Shown here: positions 1 through 7,387 of the stretch, in pieces
How positions within the stretch are numbered: the first letter of the stretch is position 1
Layout: every line of letters starts with the position of its first letter
Assembly (NCBI GenBank): GCA_017307785.1
Contig: JAFKGI010000022.1
Location: 1 to 64,000 of the forward strand
Length of the DNA stretch: 64,000 nt
Source: Vulcanimicrobiota bacterium
GTDB lineage: Bacteria; Vulcanimicrobiota; Xenobia; Xenobiales; JADMJV01
Direction of reading: 5' to 3'
Position numbers and translations under genes: made by a program
Notes under the pieces: generated by a model
Databases searched by the model: none
What the model was told of the DNA's origin: nothing
What the model saw: the letters and a program-made list of their open reading frames with translations, nothing else

Positions 1-716
1 TGGACAGTGATGAAGCCATCTACAAGAGTGTGCTGGCGGACCTTCCCAGCATTAAGCCGTTTTTGTCGGAACTGACCTACGCGCTGCCGTCCCTGAAAGA
101 GCAAAAGGCGGAGCTCTCCCGTGAGACCGTGGATTTGCTGGGCGCTGACCGGGTTTACAATGGCTATGTCGAGATTGGCTCGACCGGTCGCTACATCAGC
201 AAGTTGCGGAAGCATCTCAAAATTAATGAGCCCATTTACCTGATCAACGACGTGGAGCCGACCTACGCTCCTCCGGACCTGGCCGAACGCGGACAGATCG
301 CCAAGATCGGAACCTATGTGGACCTGGCTGGATATGAGCCGATCAGCGCCATCGGCGAGTCCAGCGTCGATATGGTGACCTGCTACATCGGGCTGCACCA
401 CTGCCAGTCCGAGAAGCTGGACGCCTTTATGGATTCGATTGGCCGCATTTTGCGCCCGGGAGGTGTGTTCGTCATGCGCGACCATGACGTGCGCAACCCC
501 GAGATGCACACCTTCGTGTCCCTGGTCCATACCGTCTTCAATTTGGGCCTCAAGATCGAGTGGGAAGAAGAAGCCAGGGATACCAAGCTGTTCCGCTCGG
601 CGGAAGACTGGTCCAGCTACATCTGCGGACGGGGATTTAGCGATACCGGCAAACGAATTCTGCAGGATGGCGATCCGTCTCTGAACACTCTGATGGCTTT
701 CACAAAGAACGGATGA
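1..716 (+). CDS. Class I SAM-dependent methyltransferase, 5' end outside window
   Basis: The frame is open from base 3, so the true start lies upstream and the first GTG at 30 is only an internal codon. The visible 238 residues carry a Rossmann-type SAM-binding region: a motif I-like stretch (YVEIGSTGRY), an acidic loop (LINDVEP), the motif IV region VDMVTCYIGLHHC and the post-motif turn LRPGGVFVMRDHDV, as in Methyltransf_11/UbiE-like enzymes. Substrate unknown. Its stop overlaps the next start by four bases (ATGA at 713), so the two genes are probably translationally coupled. Confidence 0.8.
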   Translation, partial: DSDEAIYKSVLADLPSIKPFLSELTYALPSLKEQKAELSRETVDLLGADRVYNGYVEIGSTGRYISKLRKHLKINEPIYLINDVEPTYAPPDLAERGQIAKIGTYVDLAGYEPISAIGESSVDMVTCYIGLHHCQSEKLDAFMDSIGRILRPGGVFVMRDHDVRNPEMHTFVSLVHTVFNLGLKIEWEEEARDTKLFRSAEDWSSYICGRGFSDTGKRILQDGDPSLNTLMAFTKNG

Positions 717-1723
717 ATCAGCTTGATCGGCGGCTGCTGGGGGCCAGCCTCAGCAGCCTGGCCCTGTCGGTGGGGCTGTTGCTCTGGGGCAGTGACTACA
801 CTCGGCCTGGAGACGCTCCCCCTCTGACGCCGGTGGCCTCCGAGTCCTCGACCCCTGTCAAGCAGCGGAGGTTGCCGGACAACACGTATCTGACTTATCC
901 CGAGTGGTTTCTGGTCTTCAGTCCTCGCGAGTATGCCGCTTTTGCCAGGGAGCACACGCCCACCGACTTTCCTTACCTGGGCCACCTGGCCCAGTTTTGG
1001 ACAGGCTATGCTCAGGCCAACAAGCAGGCTCAGCCGTACGGATTCAACTTCGACTACCACTTGATGAACTTCATCATCGGGGCCAGCACCACCGCCGAGT
1101 TTCTGGTCAAAGCCAGCTACGAGGCCACCGTGGGTCGGGTCAGCGATGCCCTGGCTTTCGGCTCGATGACCGAAGAAGACCATTTTTCGGCCCGTCAGAG
1201 CGCGGACTACGCCAAACTTCTGGATACCAAGGCCTGGTATGATTACCCCTACTTTGAGGACCTGAAGGCTCTCTGGCGCCTGCCTGTTTTGGGCGCCGGC
1301 TTCCTGCGTAAGTGGGAACGACGCTACATCCTGAGCACCGATTATGCCTTCAAAGGAATGTACGGGCATCTCATGTATCAGGCCGCGCGCGCCTCCTATG
1401 AACCGGAAGTTCCGCAAACAGCTCTGGTCGACAGCCAGGGAACGATGCACAGCCTGCCGCGCTATCAGGCCTTTCAGGATGATGCCCTGGCATTGGCCAG
1501 GCAGGGAGTGCAGTTCCGGGAGATTGCCGGCAATCGCCAGGGGATCATGGTTTGCTATCAGGCGCCCGCCGGAACTCCCAAGGTCCCGGAAGGCTCGGCG
1601 CTCCTGTTTACGCAGCCGCTGCTGACTCAGCCGCAACTGCAACGCGTGGTGCTACGCGTGCCCATCGACCAGTTACACCGCGTTCTGCAGGAACTCCCCG
1701 TGGAGCACGTCTTCGACTTCTAG
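713..1723 (+). CDS. Unknown membrane-anchored protein
   Basis: A 336-residue protein I do not recognise. Residues about 8-26 (LGASLSSLALSVGLLLWG) form one hydrophobic segment, followed by a Pro-rich linker and a soluble domain rich in aromatic residues (YLTYPEWFLVFSPREYAAF, then FPYLGHLAQFWTGY). This suggests an inner-membrane anchor or uncleaved signal with a periplasmic domain. It starts inside the stop codon of the methyltransferase, so the pair is likely one transcription unit. No catalytic motif is evident. Confidence 0.75.
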   Translation: MNQLDRRLLGASLSSLALSVGLLLWGSDYTRPGDAPPLTPVASESSTPVKQRRLPDNTYLTYPEWFLVFSPREYAAFAREHTPTDFPYLGHLAQFWTGYAQANKQAQPYGFNFDYHLMNFIIGASTTAEFLVKASYEATVGRVSDALAFGSMTEEDHFSARQSADYAKLLDTKAWYDYPYFEDLKALWRLPVLGAGFLRKWERRYILSTDYAFKGMYGHLMYQAARASYEPEVPQTALVDSQGTMHSLPRYQAFQDDALALARQGVQFREIAGNRQGIMVCYQAPAGTPKVPEGSALLFTQPLLTQPQLQRVVLRVPIDQLHRVLQELPVEHVFDF

Positions 1724-1755
1724 CCGGCGTTCGGCCGTCGCCCCGGACACAAGAA

Positions 1756-1789
1756 ACGGCGGCGTGGGCCTAAGCCCGAACGCCGCCGT
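1756..1789. terminator. Strong hairpin between convergent genes
   Basis: Arms ACGGCGGCG (1756-1764) and CGCCGCCGT (1781-1789) are perfect complements, with an inner GGGC/GCCC extension. On the minus strand the stem is followed by TTTCTTGT, so it probably ends the GlsB-like gene transcript 26 bases after its stop codon. It lies 33 bases after the plus-strand gene and may act both ways. Confidence 0.6.
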
Positions 1790-1814
1790 CGTCTGGTCCA
1801 ATTTCTTCAGCCGG

Positions 1815-2069
1815 TCAGGCTACCTCGTGGGTGAGTCCCGAGACCAGCGACATACACAGCACCAACACGGCTGAGCCGACGATGGTGGGGATCAGGGAGA
1901 CGCCGGCCAGAGAAGGTCCGAAGTGTCCCATCAGGTTGCCACCGATCCAGGCGCCGAGAAAACCGCACACCATCGCGACCAAAAAGCCACCGGGAATTCG
2001 ACCGGGGACGAGGGCGCTGGCGATGATGGCACAGATCGCGGCGACAATCAGAAAGAGAATGAAATGCAT
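1815..2069 (-). CDS. GlsB/YeaQ/YmgE family small membrane protein
   Basis: An 84-residue hydrophobic protein with three predicted membrane helices and the Gly-rich pattern of the transglycosylase-associated/YeaQ family (ASALVPGRIPGGFLVAMVCG, FLGAWIGGNLMG). These proteins are linked to general stress responses in other bacteria; the molecular function is unclear. I chose the ATG at 2069 because AAGGTGGA lies at a good distance upstream. The in-frame ATG seven codons earlier has no such site. Confidence 0.85.
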   Translation of the reverse strand: MHFILFLIVAAICAIIASALVPGRIPGGFLVAMVCGFLGAWIGGNLMGHFGPSLAGVSLIPTIVGSAVLVLCMSLVSGLTHEVA

Positions 2070-2184
2070 TGTAAGATCCACCTTTTTCACATAGTGCCGG
2101 TTTGCTTCGGCTTGACTACAGTCTAGCCAGGCGGGGCGGCGCTGCTGAGGGTGGCGGATCCTGGGCCGAAAGTACTTTCGTCCG

Positions 2185-2565
2185 CTATTTCAGACCGCCG
2201 GTCCAGGTCGAATCGTCGGCATCGGGTGCATCGCTGGCGGTGACCTTGTCACCGGTCTCCACCTTGCGCTTGTGGAACTCGGTTACGCCGTTCTCCTTGA
2301 GCAGATAAGAACTCTTTTCGAGCGTGTCTCCGTAAGCACGGAAGCGGGTCCAGCGCTGGTCTCCCGGTGCCGAGCCCTTGCGCAGCACGACTTCTCCGCC
2401 GCCGGCGTGGCGGAAGAACTTGCTGACTAGATGGACCTGCCCGTCCTCGCCCAGGGGGTCGTTGAGTTCGGAGCCGGCGAAGTCTTTGACGGCGGCCTGG
2501 ACTTTGTCCCATTCGGAACGAATGCGGGTGGCGGTGGAGTTGTCCACAGTAGTGGTGGGATTCAT
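2185..2565 (-). CDS. Unknown 126-residue hydrophilic protein
   Basis: Starts at the ATG at 2565, preceded by a perfect GGAGGT eight bases upstream; the open frame further upstream looks non-coding. The protein is soluble and charged, with no signal peptide or membrane segment. It has a central stretch WTRFRAYGDTLEKSSYLLKE and an Asp-rich C-terminus ending in TWTGGLK. I do not recognise the family. Its promoter region is shared with the small gene at 2689 and holds four TTGACCT repeats. Confidence 0.7.
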   Translation of the reverse strand: MNPTTTVDNSTATRIRSEWDKVQAAVKDFAGSELNDPLGEDGQVHLVSKFFRHAGGGEVVLRKGSAPGDQRWTRFRAYGDTLEKSSYLLKENGVTEFHKRKVETGDKVTASDAPDADDSTWTGGLK

Positions 2566-2616
2566 AGGCACCTCCAGAAAAATATTGCTGGCCTCGGCTT
2601 CGCACCCCTCCGCGCC

Positions 2617-2667
2617 TTGACCTGTTCTTGACCTGGACCCCCCGGTGGCTTGACCTTCGTTTGACCT
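2617..2667. promoter_or_regulatory. TTGACCT direct-repeat operator
   Basis: Four exact copies of TTGACCT start at 2617, 2628, 2650 and 2661, so the steps are 11, 22 and 11 bases. Seven-base direct repeats on an 11-base period are the layout of Pho boxes and other sites bound by OmpR/PhoB-type response regulators. A possible -10 (TAAGAT, 2677-2682) lies nine bases after the last copy on the plus strand. The regulator is unknown. Confidence 0.5.
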
Positions 2668-2688
2668 GGGAGGGCCTAAGATCAGGTT

Positions 2689-2847
2689 ATGAACTTCTTT
2701 ATTATGCTTGTCTGGATGGGCTTCTGGTATTGCTTCGTCAGCGACGTTTTCAGTCGTTCTTTCGCGGAACGTCCCGACCGTTGGCCGGGCTACCGCCTCG
2801 GCTATCGGCGTGGGACGCAGGGCTCTCAGGTGCACTTACCCGCTTAA
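2689..2847 (+). CDS. Small membrane protein, 52 residues
   Basis: An ATG frame with a hydrophobic N-terminus (MNFFIMLVWMGFWYCFVSDV) and a basic C-terminus rich in Arg, Gly and Tyr, as in one-helix inner-membrane microproteins. It sits directly behind the TTGACCT repeats and 40 bases before the VC0807-type membrane protein gene, suggesting one unit. The possible -10 at 2677-2682 would put the transcript start at or next to the ATG, so the mRNA may be leaderless. Support is context and composition only. Confidence 0.4.
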   Translation: MNFFIMLVWMGFWYCFVSDVFSRSFAERPDRWPGYRLGYRRGTQGSQVHLPA

Positions 2848-2886
2848 CGCAAGAAATGGCCTGGTCGGGGTCGAAGTCTCCGGACA

Positions 2887-3504
2887 GTGACCCGCAAAGC
2901 CCTGATTCTCGATCTCCTCTGCAACATGATGCTGCCCTGGCTGGGCTACGAGTTTTTGCAGAAGTATTGGGGCTTCAGCGATTTCAGGGCTTTGCTCTGG
3001 GTGACCGTGGTGCCGGTGGGATACGGCCTGCTGGTCCTGTTGAAAGAGCGGCGTTTCAGTCTGGTGGCGGGGCTCTCTTTGTTCAGCCTGCTGCTCAGTC
3101 TGGTGAGCGCCATGTTGTCCCACGATATTCGCATGCTGCAGATCCGAGAGTCTTTCTGCACCGCGCTGTTTGGCAGTCTTTTTTTGGGGTCGGTCCTGAT
3201 AGGCCGGCCCCTTATTTTTTTGATGATGCGCGAACAGGCCGCCGGTGAGCAAAGGGAGCGCGTAGATGCCCTGATGGCCAACCCCCACGGGCGCCGCTTT
3301 ATCAACCAGATGTGCTGCGCTGTGGGCGGTCTTATGGTCGGAGAGTTCTTCCTCAAGTGGTGGATGGTCAATCATCTGCCGATCGCCACCGTGCTCTGGC
3401 TGGGTCCTCTGGTTTTGAAGATTCTGGCGGCGCTGGTCGTCCTTTTGTGTTTTTTGGGAGCTCGCCGTATGCGGGCAAAAATCCAGGTCGGGGAGGCGGA
3501 ATGA
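2887..3504 (+). CDS. VC0807 family membrane protein
   Basis: A 205-residue protein with about six membrane helices. The pattern matches the VC0807 family of uncharacterised integral membrane proteins: an N-terminal LDLLCNMMLPWLGYEFL segment, a paired-Arg loop KERRFS, a middle helix pair, then RPLIFLMMREQ followed by an amphipathic linker and two more helices. The start is a GTG with a poor ribosome site, so a start further upstream is possible. The stop overlaps the ATG of the oxidoreductase gene (ATGA at 3501), indicating coupling. Confidence 0.7.
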   Translation: MTRKALILDLLCNMMLPWLGYEFLQKYWGFSDFRALLWVTVVPVGYGLLVLLKERRFSLVAGLSLFSLLLSLVSAMLSHDIRMLQIRESFCTALFGSLFLGSVLIGRPLIFLMMREQAAGEQRERVDALMANPHGRRFINQMCCAVGGLMVGEFFLKWWMVNHLPIATVLWLGPLVLKILAALVVLLCFLGARRMRAKIQVGEAE

Positions 3505-5027
3505 AGCGTCGTGATTTTTTGAGGGCCAGTGGTCAGGCCGGTTTGAGTCTGGCTCTGGCCAATCTCACCGGCTGCGCGCCGGAGAATCCTCCCTCGGCGA
3601 ACCCACCCAGTCCCGTCAGCGACGGTTACGATTACAAGATCGGTGCCTGGACCGGCGATAGCTTCGCTCCCATGCACAAGATCCGCGACGGCTTTCACGC
3701 ACCTTTACCCAAGCCCGAGCGTTCGGTCAAGGTTTTGATTGTGGGCGCCGGCCTTTCCGGCATGGGCCTGGGCTATCTCTGTCGCGACATGGACATGCTG
3801 ATGCTGGAGCGGGAGTCGGCCGCCGGAGGCAACGCCAAGAGCGCCAACTACAAGGGCATCGAATATGCTCTGGGCTCCGCCTACCTGGTGGACGTGGAGA
3901 AGCCGTTTGGCGACCTCTACCGCGAGCTGGGAATGGACTTGACGCCGATCCCCGCACCGGGCGAATCGGTCTGGACGCCTGGCGGCTTCGTGGAACTGGA
4001 AAAGGGACCGCTGGCCAAGACGATTCAGCGCATTCAAAAAGAGATGAAAGGGCTGCTGGCGGGTTCCGATTATCCGACCATTCCCATTCAGAAGGCCAGC
4101 GCCAGGGCCCTGGCTCTGGATGACGTCAGCTACTATGACTGGCTGCAAAAGGATTATCCAGACTACGTTCCTCAGGCCGACGAGTATTGCTGGACGGCTC
4201 TAGGGGGAGATAGCAAGAAGATTTCCGCCTACATCGGCGTCAGTGGCCTCTCCGAACTGGTGATGGATATCTACGCCTTTCCCGGAGGCAACGCGGCCGT
4301 CGCCAAGCGCCTGGAGGCCGGAATCAACAAGGCTGGTGCGGATCGTATCATGACCGGCCAGTCGGTGTATCGGGTGGACCAGGCCGGTTCGAAGTTGCGG
4401 GTTGGCTTCTTTGATACTCACTCGGAAAAGCCGGAGATGCGTTGCATCGAGGCCGAGCACGTGGTTTTGGCCTGTCCCTACTACTTCGCCGCCCGACTGT
4501 TGCCCTGGGCTGACGAGAAGGCCACCCAAACCATGCGCAGCCTGGAGTATGGCTCCTACCTGGTGGCCAATCTGTGCTTCGACGCTCAGGTCTTTCATCA
4601 GGGCTACGACCACTGGGCTCCGGGCAACAACCAGTGGGCTGATTTCGTCGATGCCGATTACCCCACCGGAAATAAGGTCAAGGACGCGGGCGTCATCACC
4701 GTCTACGCACCTTTTCGAGACGCTATGGTGGGACGTGCTTTGCTCTTGCAGGGGGACGGCAGAGCTCTGGCCTCCAAAATCGTGGAGGACGTGCAGATGC
4801 GCACGAAGTTCCCCAAGGAGAGGCTGCGGGAAGTCAATCTCACCAGGTACGGACACCAGATCTTCTGCTCGCGCAAGGGTGTGGTGCGTCAGATGCTGGC
4901 CCTGCCACGCCATCACGGGAACGTCCACCTCTGTCACTCCGACGGCCAGGCCTGCGCTTCCATTGAAAGCGCCCTGAGTGAAGCCTTCGCCCTTGCTCCT
5001 CAACTCCGGAAAAAAGTCCGCGCTTAA
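3501..5027 (+). CDS. FAD-dependent amine oxidase-type oxidoreductase, exported
   Basis: A 508-residue protein starting MKRRDFLRASGQAGLSLALA, which looks like a Tat signal (RRDFL), followed by LTGC, a plausible lipobox. Residues about 78-110 hold the FAD-binding dinucleotide fold (VLIVGAGLSGMGLGYL, then LERESAAGGNAKS). The C-terminal region resembles flavin amine oxidases/protoporphyrinogen oxidase-like enzymes. The substrate is not apparent. The gene begins inside the stop of the VC0807-type gene. The start at 3501 is preferred over an upstream frame extension because of the signal peptide and the GGGAGG site just upstream. Confidence 0.8.
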   Translation: MKRRDFLRASGQAGLSLALANLTGCAPENPPSANPPSPVSDGYDYKIGAWTGDSFAPMHKIRDGFHAPLPKPERSVKVLIVGAGLSGMGLGYLCRDMDMLMLERESAAGGNAKSANYKGIEYALGSAYLVDVEKPFGDLYRELGMDLTPIPAPGESVWTPGGFVELEKGPLAKTIQRIQKEMKGLLAGSDYPTIPIQKASARALALDDVSYYDWLQKDYPDYVPQADEYCWTALGGDSKKISAYIGVSGLSELVMDIYAFPGGNAAVAKRLEAGINKAGADRIMTGQSVYRVDQAGSKLRVGFFDTHSEKPEMRCIEAEHVVLACPYYFAARLLPWADEKATQTMRSLEYGSYLVANLCFDAQVFHQGYDHWAPGNNQWADFVDADYPTGNKVKDAGVITVYAPFRDAMVGRALLLQGDGRALASKIVEDVQMRTKFPKERLREVNLTRYGHQIFCSRKGVVRQMLALPRHHGNVHLCHSDGQACASIESALSEAFALAPQLRKKVRA

Positions 5028-5061
5028 AAACGAAAGCCCCCCGTGTCTGTGACGGAAGGCT
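5024..5061 (-). terminator. Terminator of micropeptide gene 1
   Basis: Read on the minus strand: AGCC-tt-CCGT, a seven-base loop, ACGG-gg-GGCT, then TTTCGTTTTT. It lies about 50 bases after the stop of the 23-residue peptide gene and overlaps the stop of the convergent oxidoreductase gene. It bounds a predicted short transcript of roughly 200 bases. Confidence 0.55.
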
Positions 5062-5111
5062 ATACTCTCCAGGTCTTATTCCTCTGTTAGCTGTGTTTTG
5101 TGTGCGTGTGA

Positions 5112-5183
5112 TTAAAGTTGGCGGGCGTCGGGACGGCTCAGCGCCCAGATCATCACCAGAACTAAGGCGATACTACTCATCAT
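5112..5183 (-). CDS. Hydrophobic micropeptide, copy 1 (23 residues)
   Basis: Starts with tandem ATG codons and has GGAAG upstream. The product begins MMSSI, has a short hydrophobic core including LVLVMIW, and ends SRPDARQL. A second gene at 6131-6202 encodes nearly the same peptide, and the shared residues (MSSI, LVMIW, RPDARQL) survive many silent differences, which argues for selection on the protein. No family is known to me. It may be a single-helix membrane peptide, a type I toxin-like peptide or a small subunit. The 5' region contains two tandem palindromes and a conserved 9-mer shared with copy 2. Confidence 0.65.
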   Translation of the reverse strand: MMSSIALVLVMIWALSRPDARQL

Positions 5184-5246
5184 AGGGACTTCCTTTCCAA
5201 ATCTTCCCCCACATACTGGCACACCCCCTCAGCCAACATGTTAACC

Positions 5247-5255
5247 GGATATGAA
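5247..5255 (-). promoter_or_regulatory. Conserved 9-mer upstream of micropeptide 1
   Basis: TTCATATCC on the minus strand, identical to 6307-6315 upstream of copy 2. In each case it lies 20-24 bases from the nearest palindrome on the gene-proximal side. It may be part of a promoter (-10 region) or a leader element; it is a poor match to TATAAT. Confidence 0.35.
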
Positions 5256-5279
5256 GATTGAGTCGCTCGAGTGCTTTTG

Positions 5280-5313
5280 TGACGGATTTTGTCACTTGTG
5301 ACAGAATCTGTCA
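5280..5313. promoter_or_regulatory. Tandem TGACA/TGTCA palindromes
   Basis: TGACGGATTTTGTCA (5280-5294) and TGACAGAATCTGTCA (5299-5313) lie 19 bases apart, start to start. The second is a perfect 7-1-7 inverted repeat. The same motif recurs at 5425-5439 and twice at 6336-6368. This looks like a cooperative dimer-binding operator controlling micropeptide 1, about 100 bases upstream of its start codon. Confidence 0.55.
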
Positions 5314-5424
5314 GTGTCGTGCTGACCGCCCATGACTTACCCAACCGATTGGGTGAGAAACATACTTTTGCAAAGTTTTTTCTTCGGGTCTGAGTGTTCG
5401 CTAAGAGTCGATTGTTTTGTGTGG

Positions 5425-5439
5425 AGACAGAAATTGTCG
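5425..5439. promoter_or_regulatory. Isolated palindrome of the same type
   Basis: AGACAGAAATTGTCG matches the core of the site at 6336 (GACAGAAATTGTC identical). It lies between micropeptide 1 and the exported protein gene at 5686 and may serve the plus-strand gene. The rest of 5314-5685 holds no gene that I can support; a small CCCAA/TTGGG inverted repeat is at 5340-5353. Confidence 0.4.
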
Positions 5440-5685
5440 CTCTAGCGGTGAGGCGGGGTAAAGGTTTAAGTGTTCGAAGCGAATCGATGCTTTTCTGAGT
5501 GCTCACGAGGATCCCGAGCAAGCGGTATTGCCATCCTTTGGGGAGGGTGACGAAATCCCCTGGGGACGGCGGCCTGCATCAGGCAGTATAGGTGGCAGAG
5601 CGGGCGACCTCGCAGTTGTTGATTAGCCTCAGCGGCTTTCAAGGCCAACGACTTCGGCGCCCCAGTAAGAAAGGAACCAGCTCCT

Positions 5686-6063
5686 ATGGAATTCAAACAG
5701 TTTCTCGTCGCCCTGGCTATGACCGGAGCCGCTCTGGCTCAGACCAGCCTGGAGGGCACCACCGTCGTCGGCACCGTCTATCAGGTGGAACCGACCGCCG
5801 TTTACGTCCGCACTCCGGACACGACCGCCATCAAGGTGCCGATCTCGTCGACCTTCCTGGTGGCAGGGCAACCGGTCAGCTGCTCCAGCCTGCGCAACGG
5901 TCAGATGGTGACCGTTCAGTATCCCGCAGATTCGTTCGACGTCATCGCCGGACCGCTGGCTCCCAACGCGGACAATCAGTACTTCCACCGCTCGATCAAG
6001 CGCGGAGCCCTGGTGTTAGACCAGAACTTCGTCAATGGTGTGTGGGTTGACGTAACCCCTTAG
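5686..6063 (+). CDS. Unknown small exported protein
   Basis: A 125-residue protein with a clear signal peptide (hydrophobic residues about 5-17, cleavage likely after ALA of AALAQ). The mature part starts with a short beta-rich repeat-like region (GTVYQVEPTAVYVRTP, then VPISSTFLVAGQPVSC). This resembles small domains of unknown function that mediate surface or ligand contacts; I cannot name a family. AAGGA upstream supports the start. The gene sits between the two micropeptide loci and ends just before a terminator at 6086. Confidence 0.7.
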   Translation: MEFKQFLVALAMTGAALAQTSLEGTTVVGTVYQVEPTAVYVRTPDTTAIKVPISSTFLVAGQPVSCSSLRNGQMVTVQYPADSFDVIAGPLAPNADNQYFHRSIKRGALVLDQNFVNGVWVDVTP

Positions 6064-6085
6064 TTTTATCGAAATCGTGTGTCCC

Positions 6086-6132
6086 GAGCCGCCCGGCTGT
6101 CTTAAAGGCCGAGGCGGCTCTTTTGTTTGTTT
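6086..6132 (+). terminator. Rho-independent terminator
   Basis: Arms GAGCCGCC (6086-6093) and GGCGGCTC (6113-6120) followed by TTTTGTTTGTTT. It ends the exported-protein transcript. Its T-run touches the stop codon of micropeptide copy 2 on the opposite strand. Confidence 0.75.
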
Positions 6133-6202
6133 ACAGCTGGCGGGCGTCGGGACGCGTCAGGGTCCAGATCATCACCAGAATCAGCACTAGAATGCTGCTC
6201 AT
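6131..6202 (-). CDS. Hydrophobic micropeptide, copy 2 (23 residues)
   Basis: Preceded by a strong TTGAGGAG ribosome site at good distance from the ATG at 6202. The peptide begins MSSI, has a hydrophobic core containing LVLILVMIW and ends TLTRPDARQL. It aligns with copy 1 with one single-residue indel and a few conservative changes (A/T, S/T). The strong ribosome site, conserved sequence and duplicated 5' region together support a real translated gene. It is transcribed away from the glycosidase gene at 6467, so the palindromes at 6336-6368 lie in a divergent promoter region. Confidence 0.7.
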   Translation of the reverse strand: MSSILVLILVMIWTLTRPDARQL

Positions 6203-6306
6203 GGTCGTTCTCCTCAAGTGGGTTCAAAAATTTTCACCGGGCGGTGCTGCACTCTGCTCCGGTTGTGGCCCCATCTTGCACGTTGTCTCTTGCAGATGTG
6301 TTGCAG

Positions 6307-6315
6307 GGATATGAA
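6307..6315 (-). promoter_or_regulatory. Conserved 9-mer upstream of micropeptide 2
   Basis: TTCATATCC on the minus strand, identical to the element at 5247-5255 and at nearly the same distance from the palindromes. It is likely part of the shared promoter or leader. Confidence 0.35.
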
Positions 6316-6335
6316 TAACTGGACGTCTTTGCCGG

Positions 6336-6368
6336 TGACAGAAATTGTCTCTGTGACAAATTTTGTCA
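6336..6368. promoter_or_regulatory. Tandem TGACA/TGTCA palindromes, second locus
   Basis: TGACAGAAATTGTCT (6336-6350) and TGACAAATTTTGTCA (6354-6368; perfect 7-1-7 inverted repeat) lie 18 bases apart. They are upstream of micropeptide 2 on the minus strand and about 100 bases upstream of the glycosidase gene on the plus strand, so they could control both. The rest of 6203-6466 holds no other supported feature. Confidence 0.55.
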
Positions 6369-6466
6369 GGAAACAAGTGTTTGGAGTACTGTCTTTACAA
6401 TCTGAATCATCTCGTGCTATCTTGTTTGTTGAATAAAATTCAAAAAGCCGGAGGTAGGGTGTGGTG

Positions 6467-7387
6467 ATGAAGTTCCGCTGGTTCTTGCCCTTTTTGACTT
6501 TCTTTCTGGTGTTGAGTGCGCTGCCCGGTCTGGCTGCGCCTCAGCCGAAGAACAGTCCGGTCAGCTACCGCCGCGTGGTCATCAACGGCGTACGTGCCTA
6601 CGTGGTCACGGTCGACCTCAACTGTCGCCGCATCTCGCTGGTGCCGCAGAGCAGCAATGGACGTTACAAATCGTTCCGCCGCTTCATTCGCGAAAGTCAG
6701 CCGGTGGCGGCCATCAACGGTACCTTCTTCGACCCGGCCACCGCCACCATCATCTGCAACCTCATGTCGGGCGGCAAGCTTTTGAGCGAAGGTCGCGTGG
6801 GACATTCTCTGCGCATCGACAGTCAGAATCGCGCTCAGTTGGTGAGCACAGCCGGGACTCCCGGCCGCTCCCTGATGAAACTGAGCGACTGGGCTTTCGG
6901 TATGTCGAGCGGACCTACTCTCATTCGCAACGGCAGCTACACGCTCACCCCCTGGCGCGAAGGCTTCCGCGACCCTGGCCTTTTTGGACTGGCCCCGCGG
7001 AGCGCCATCGGCATCACCGCGCATAACAAGCTGGTACTGGTGAGCGTACGCAAGCCCGTCCGGCTGCAGCGCCTGGCCTGGATGATGAAAAGCCTGGGGG
7101 CCAAAGACGCCCTCAATCTGGATGGCGGCAGTTCGACGGCTCTTTACTACAAGGGCTACTTTGTGGCTCGCCCGCGCCGCCTTCTGACCAACATCGTGGC
7201 CGTCTACCTGAGGCCGGCCGATACCGCCGCTCCCATCGTCAGTCAGCCGAGCTCTCCGGTTTATGACGCCTCGGCCGCCCTTCCGGTGGCCGTGCTTCCC
7301 AGCCAGGTGGAGGCTCCTCTCGACCCTGACTTCGCGGCGCCCCTTCCGGGTGAGCCTGCTCCCGAGCCTACTCCGGTTCCGTTCTGA
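6467..7387 (+). CDS. Exported phosphodiester glycosidase (NAGPA-like) domain protein
   Basis: About 306 residues with a signal peptide (hydrophobic residues 7-24, then GLAAPQPKN). The body matches the phosphodiester glycosidase/NAGPA family: YVVTVDLNCRRISLVPQ, then PVAAINGTFFDP, and the signature NLDGGSSTALYYKG near residue 225. Such proteins act on N-acetylglucosamine phosphodiesters or related cell-wall sugars; the substrate here is unknown. The C-terminus is Pro-rich. GGAGGT at 6450 could serve GTG 6461, GTG 6464 or ATG 6467; I prefer the ATG. The 3' end overlaps the convergent ATPase gene by 20 bases. Confidence 0.8.
   Translation: MKFRWFLPFLTFFLVLSALPGLAAPQPKNSPVSYRRVVINGVRAYVVTVDLNCRRISLVPQSSNGRYKSFRRFIRESQPVAAINGTFFDPATATIICNLMSGGKLLSEGRVGHSLRIDSQNRAQLVSTAGTPGRSLMKLSDWAFGMSSGPTLIRNGSYTLTPWREGFRDPGLFGLAPRSAIGITAHNKLVLVSVRKPVRLQRLAWMMKSLGAKDALNLDGGSSTALYYKGYFVARPRRLLTNIVAVYLRPADTAAPIVSQPSSPVYDASAALPVAVLPSQVEAPLDPDFAAPLPGEPAPEPTPVPF

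Noticed and set aside
2566..2835. N-terminal extension of the 126-residue protein by 90 codons
   Set aside because: A perfect ribosome site precedes the inner ATG, and the extension covers the TTGACCT operator and the opposite-strand small gene.
3312..3500. Upstream extension of the FAD oxidoreductase
   Set aside because: It would run through the VC0807-type gene; the internal ATG has a ribosome site and a Tat/lipoprotein signal directly after it.
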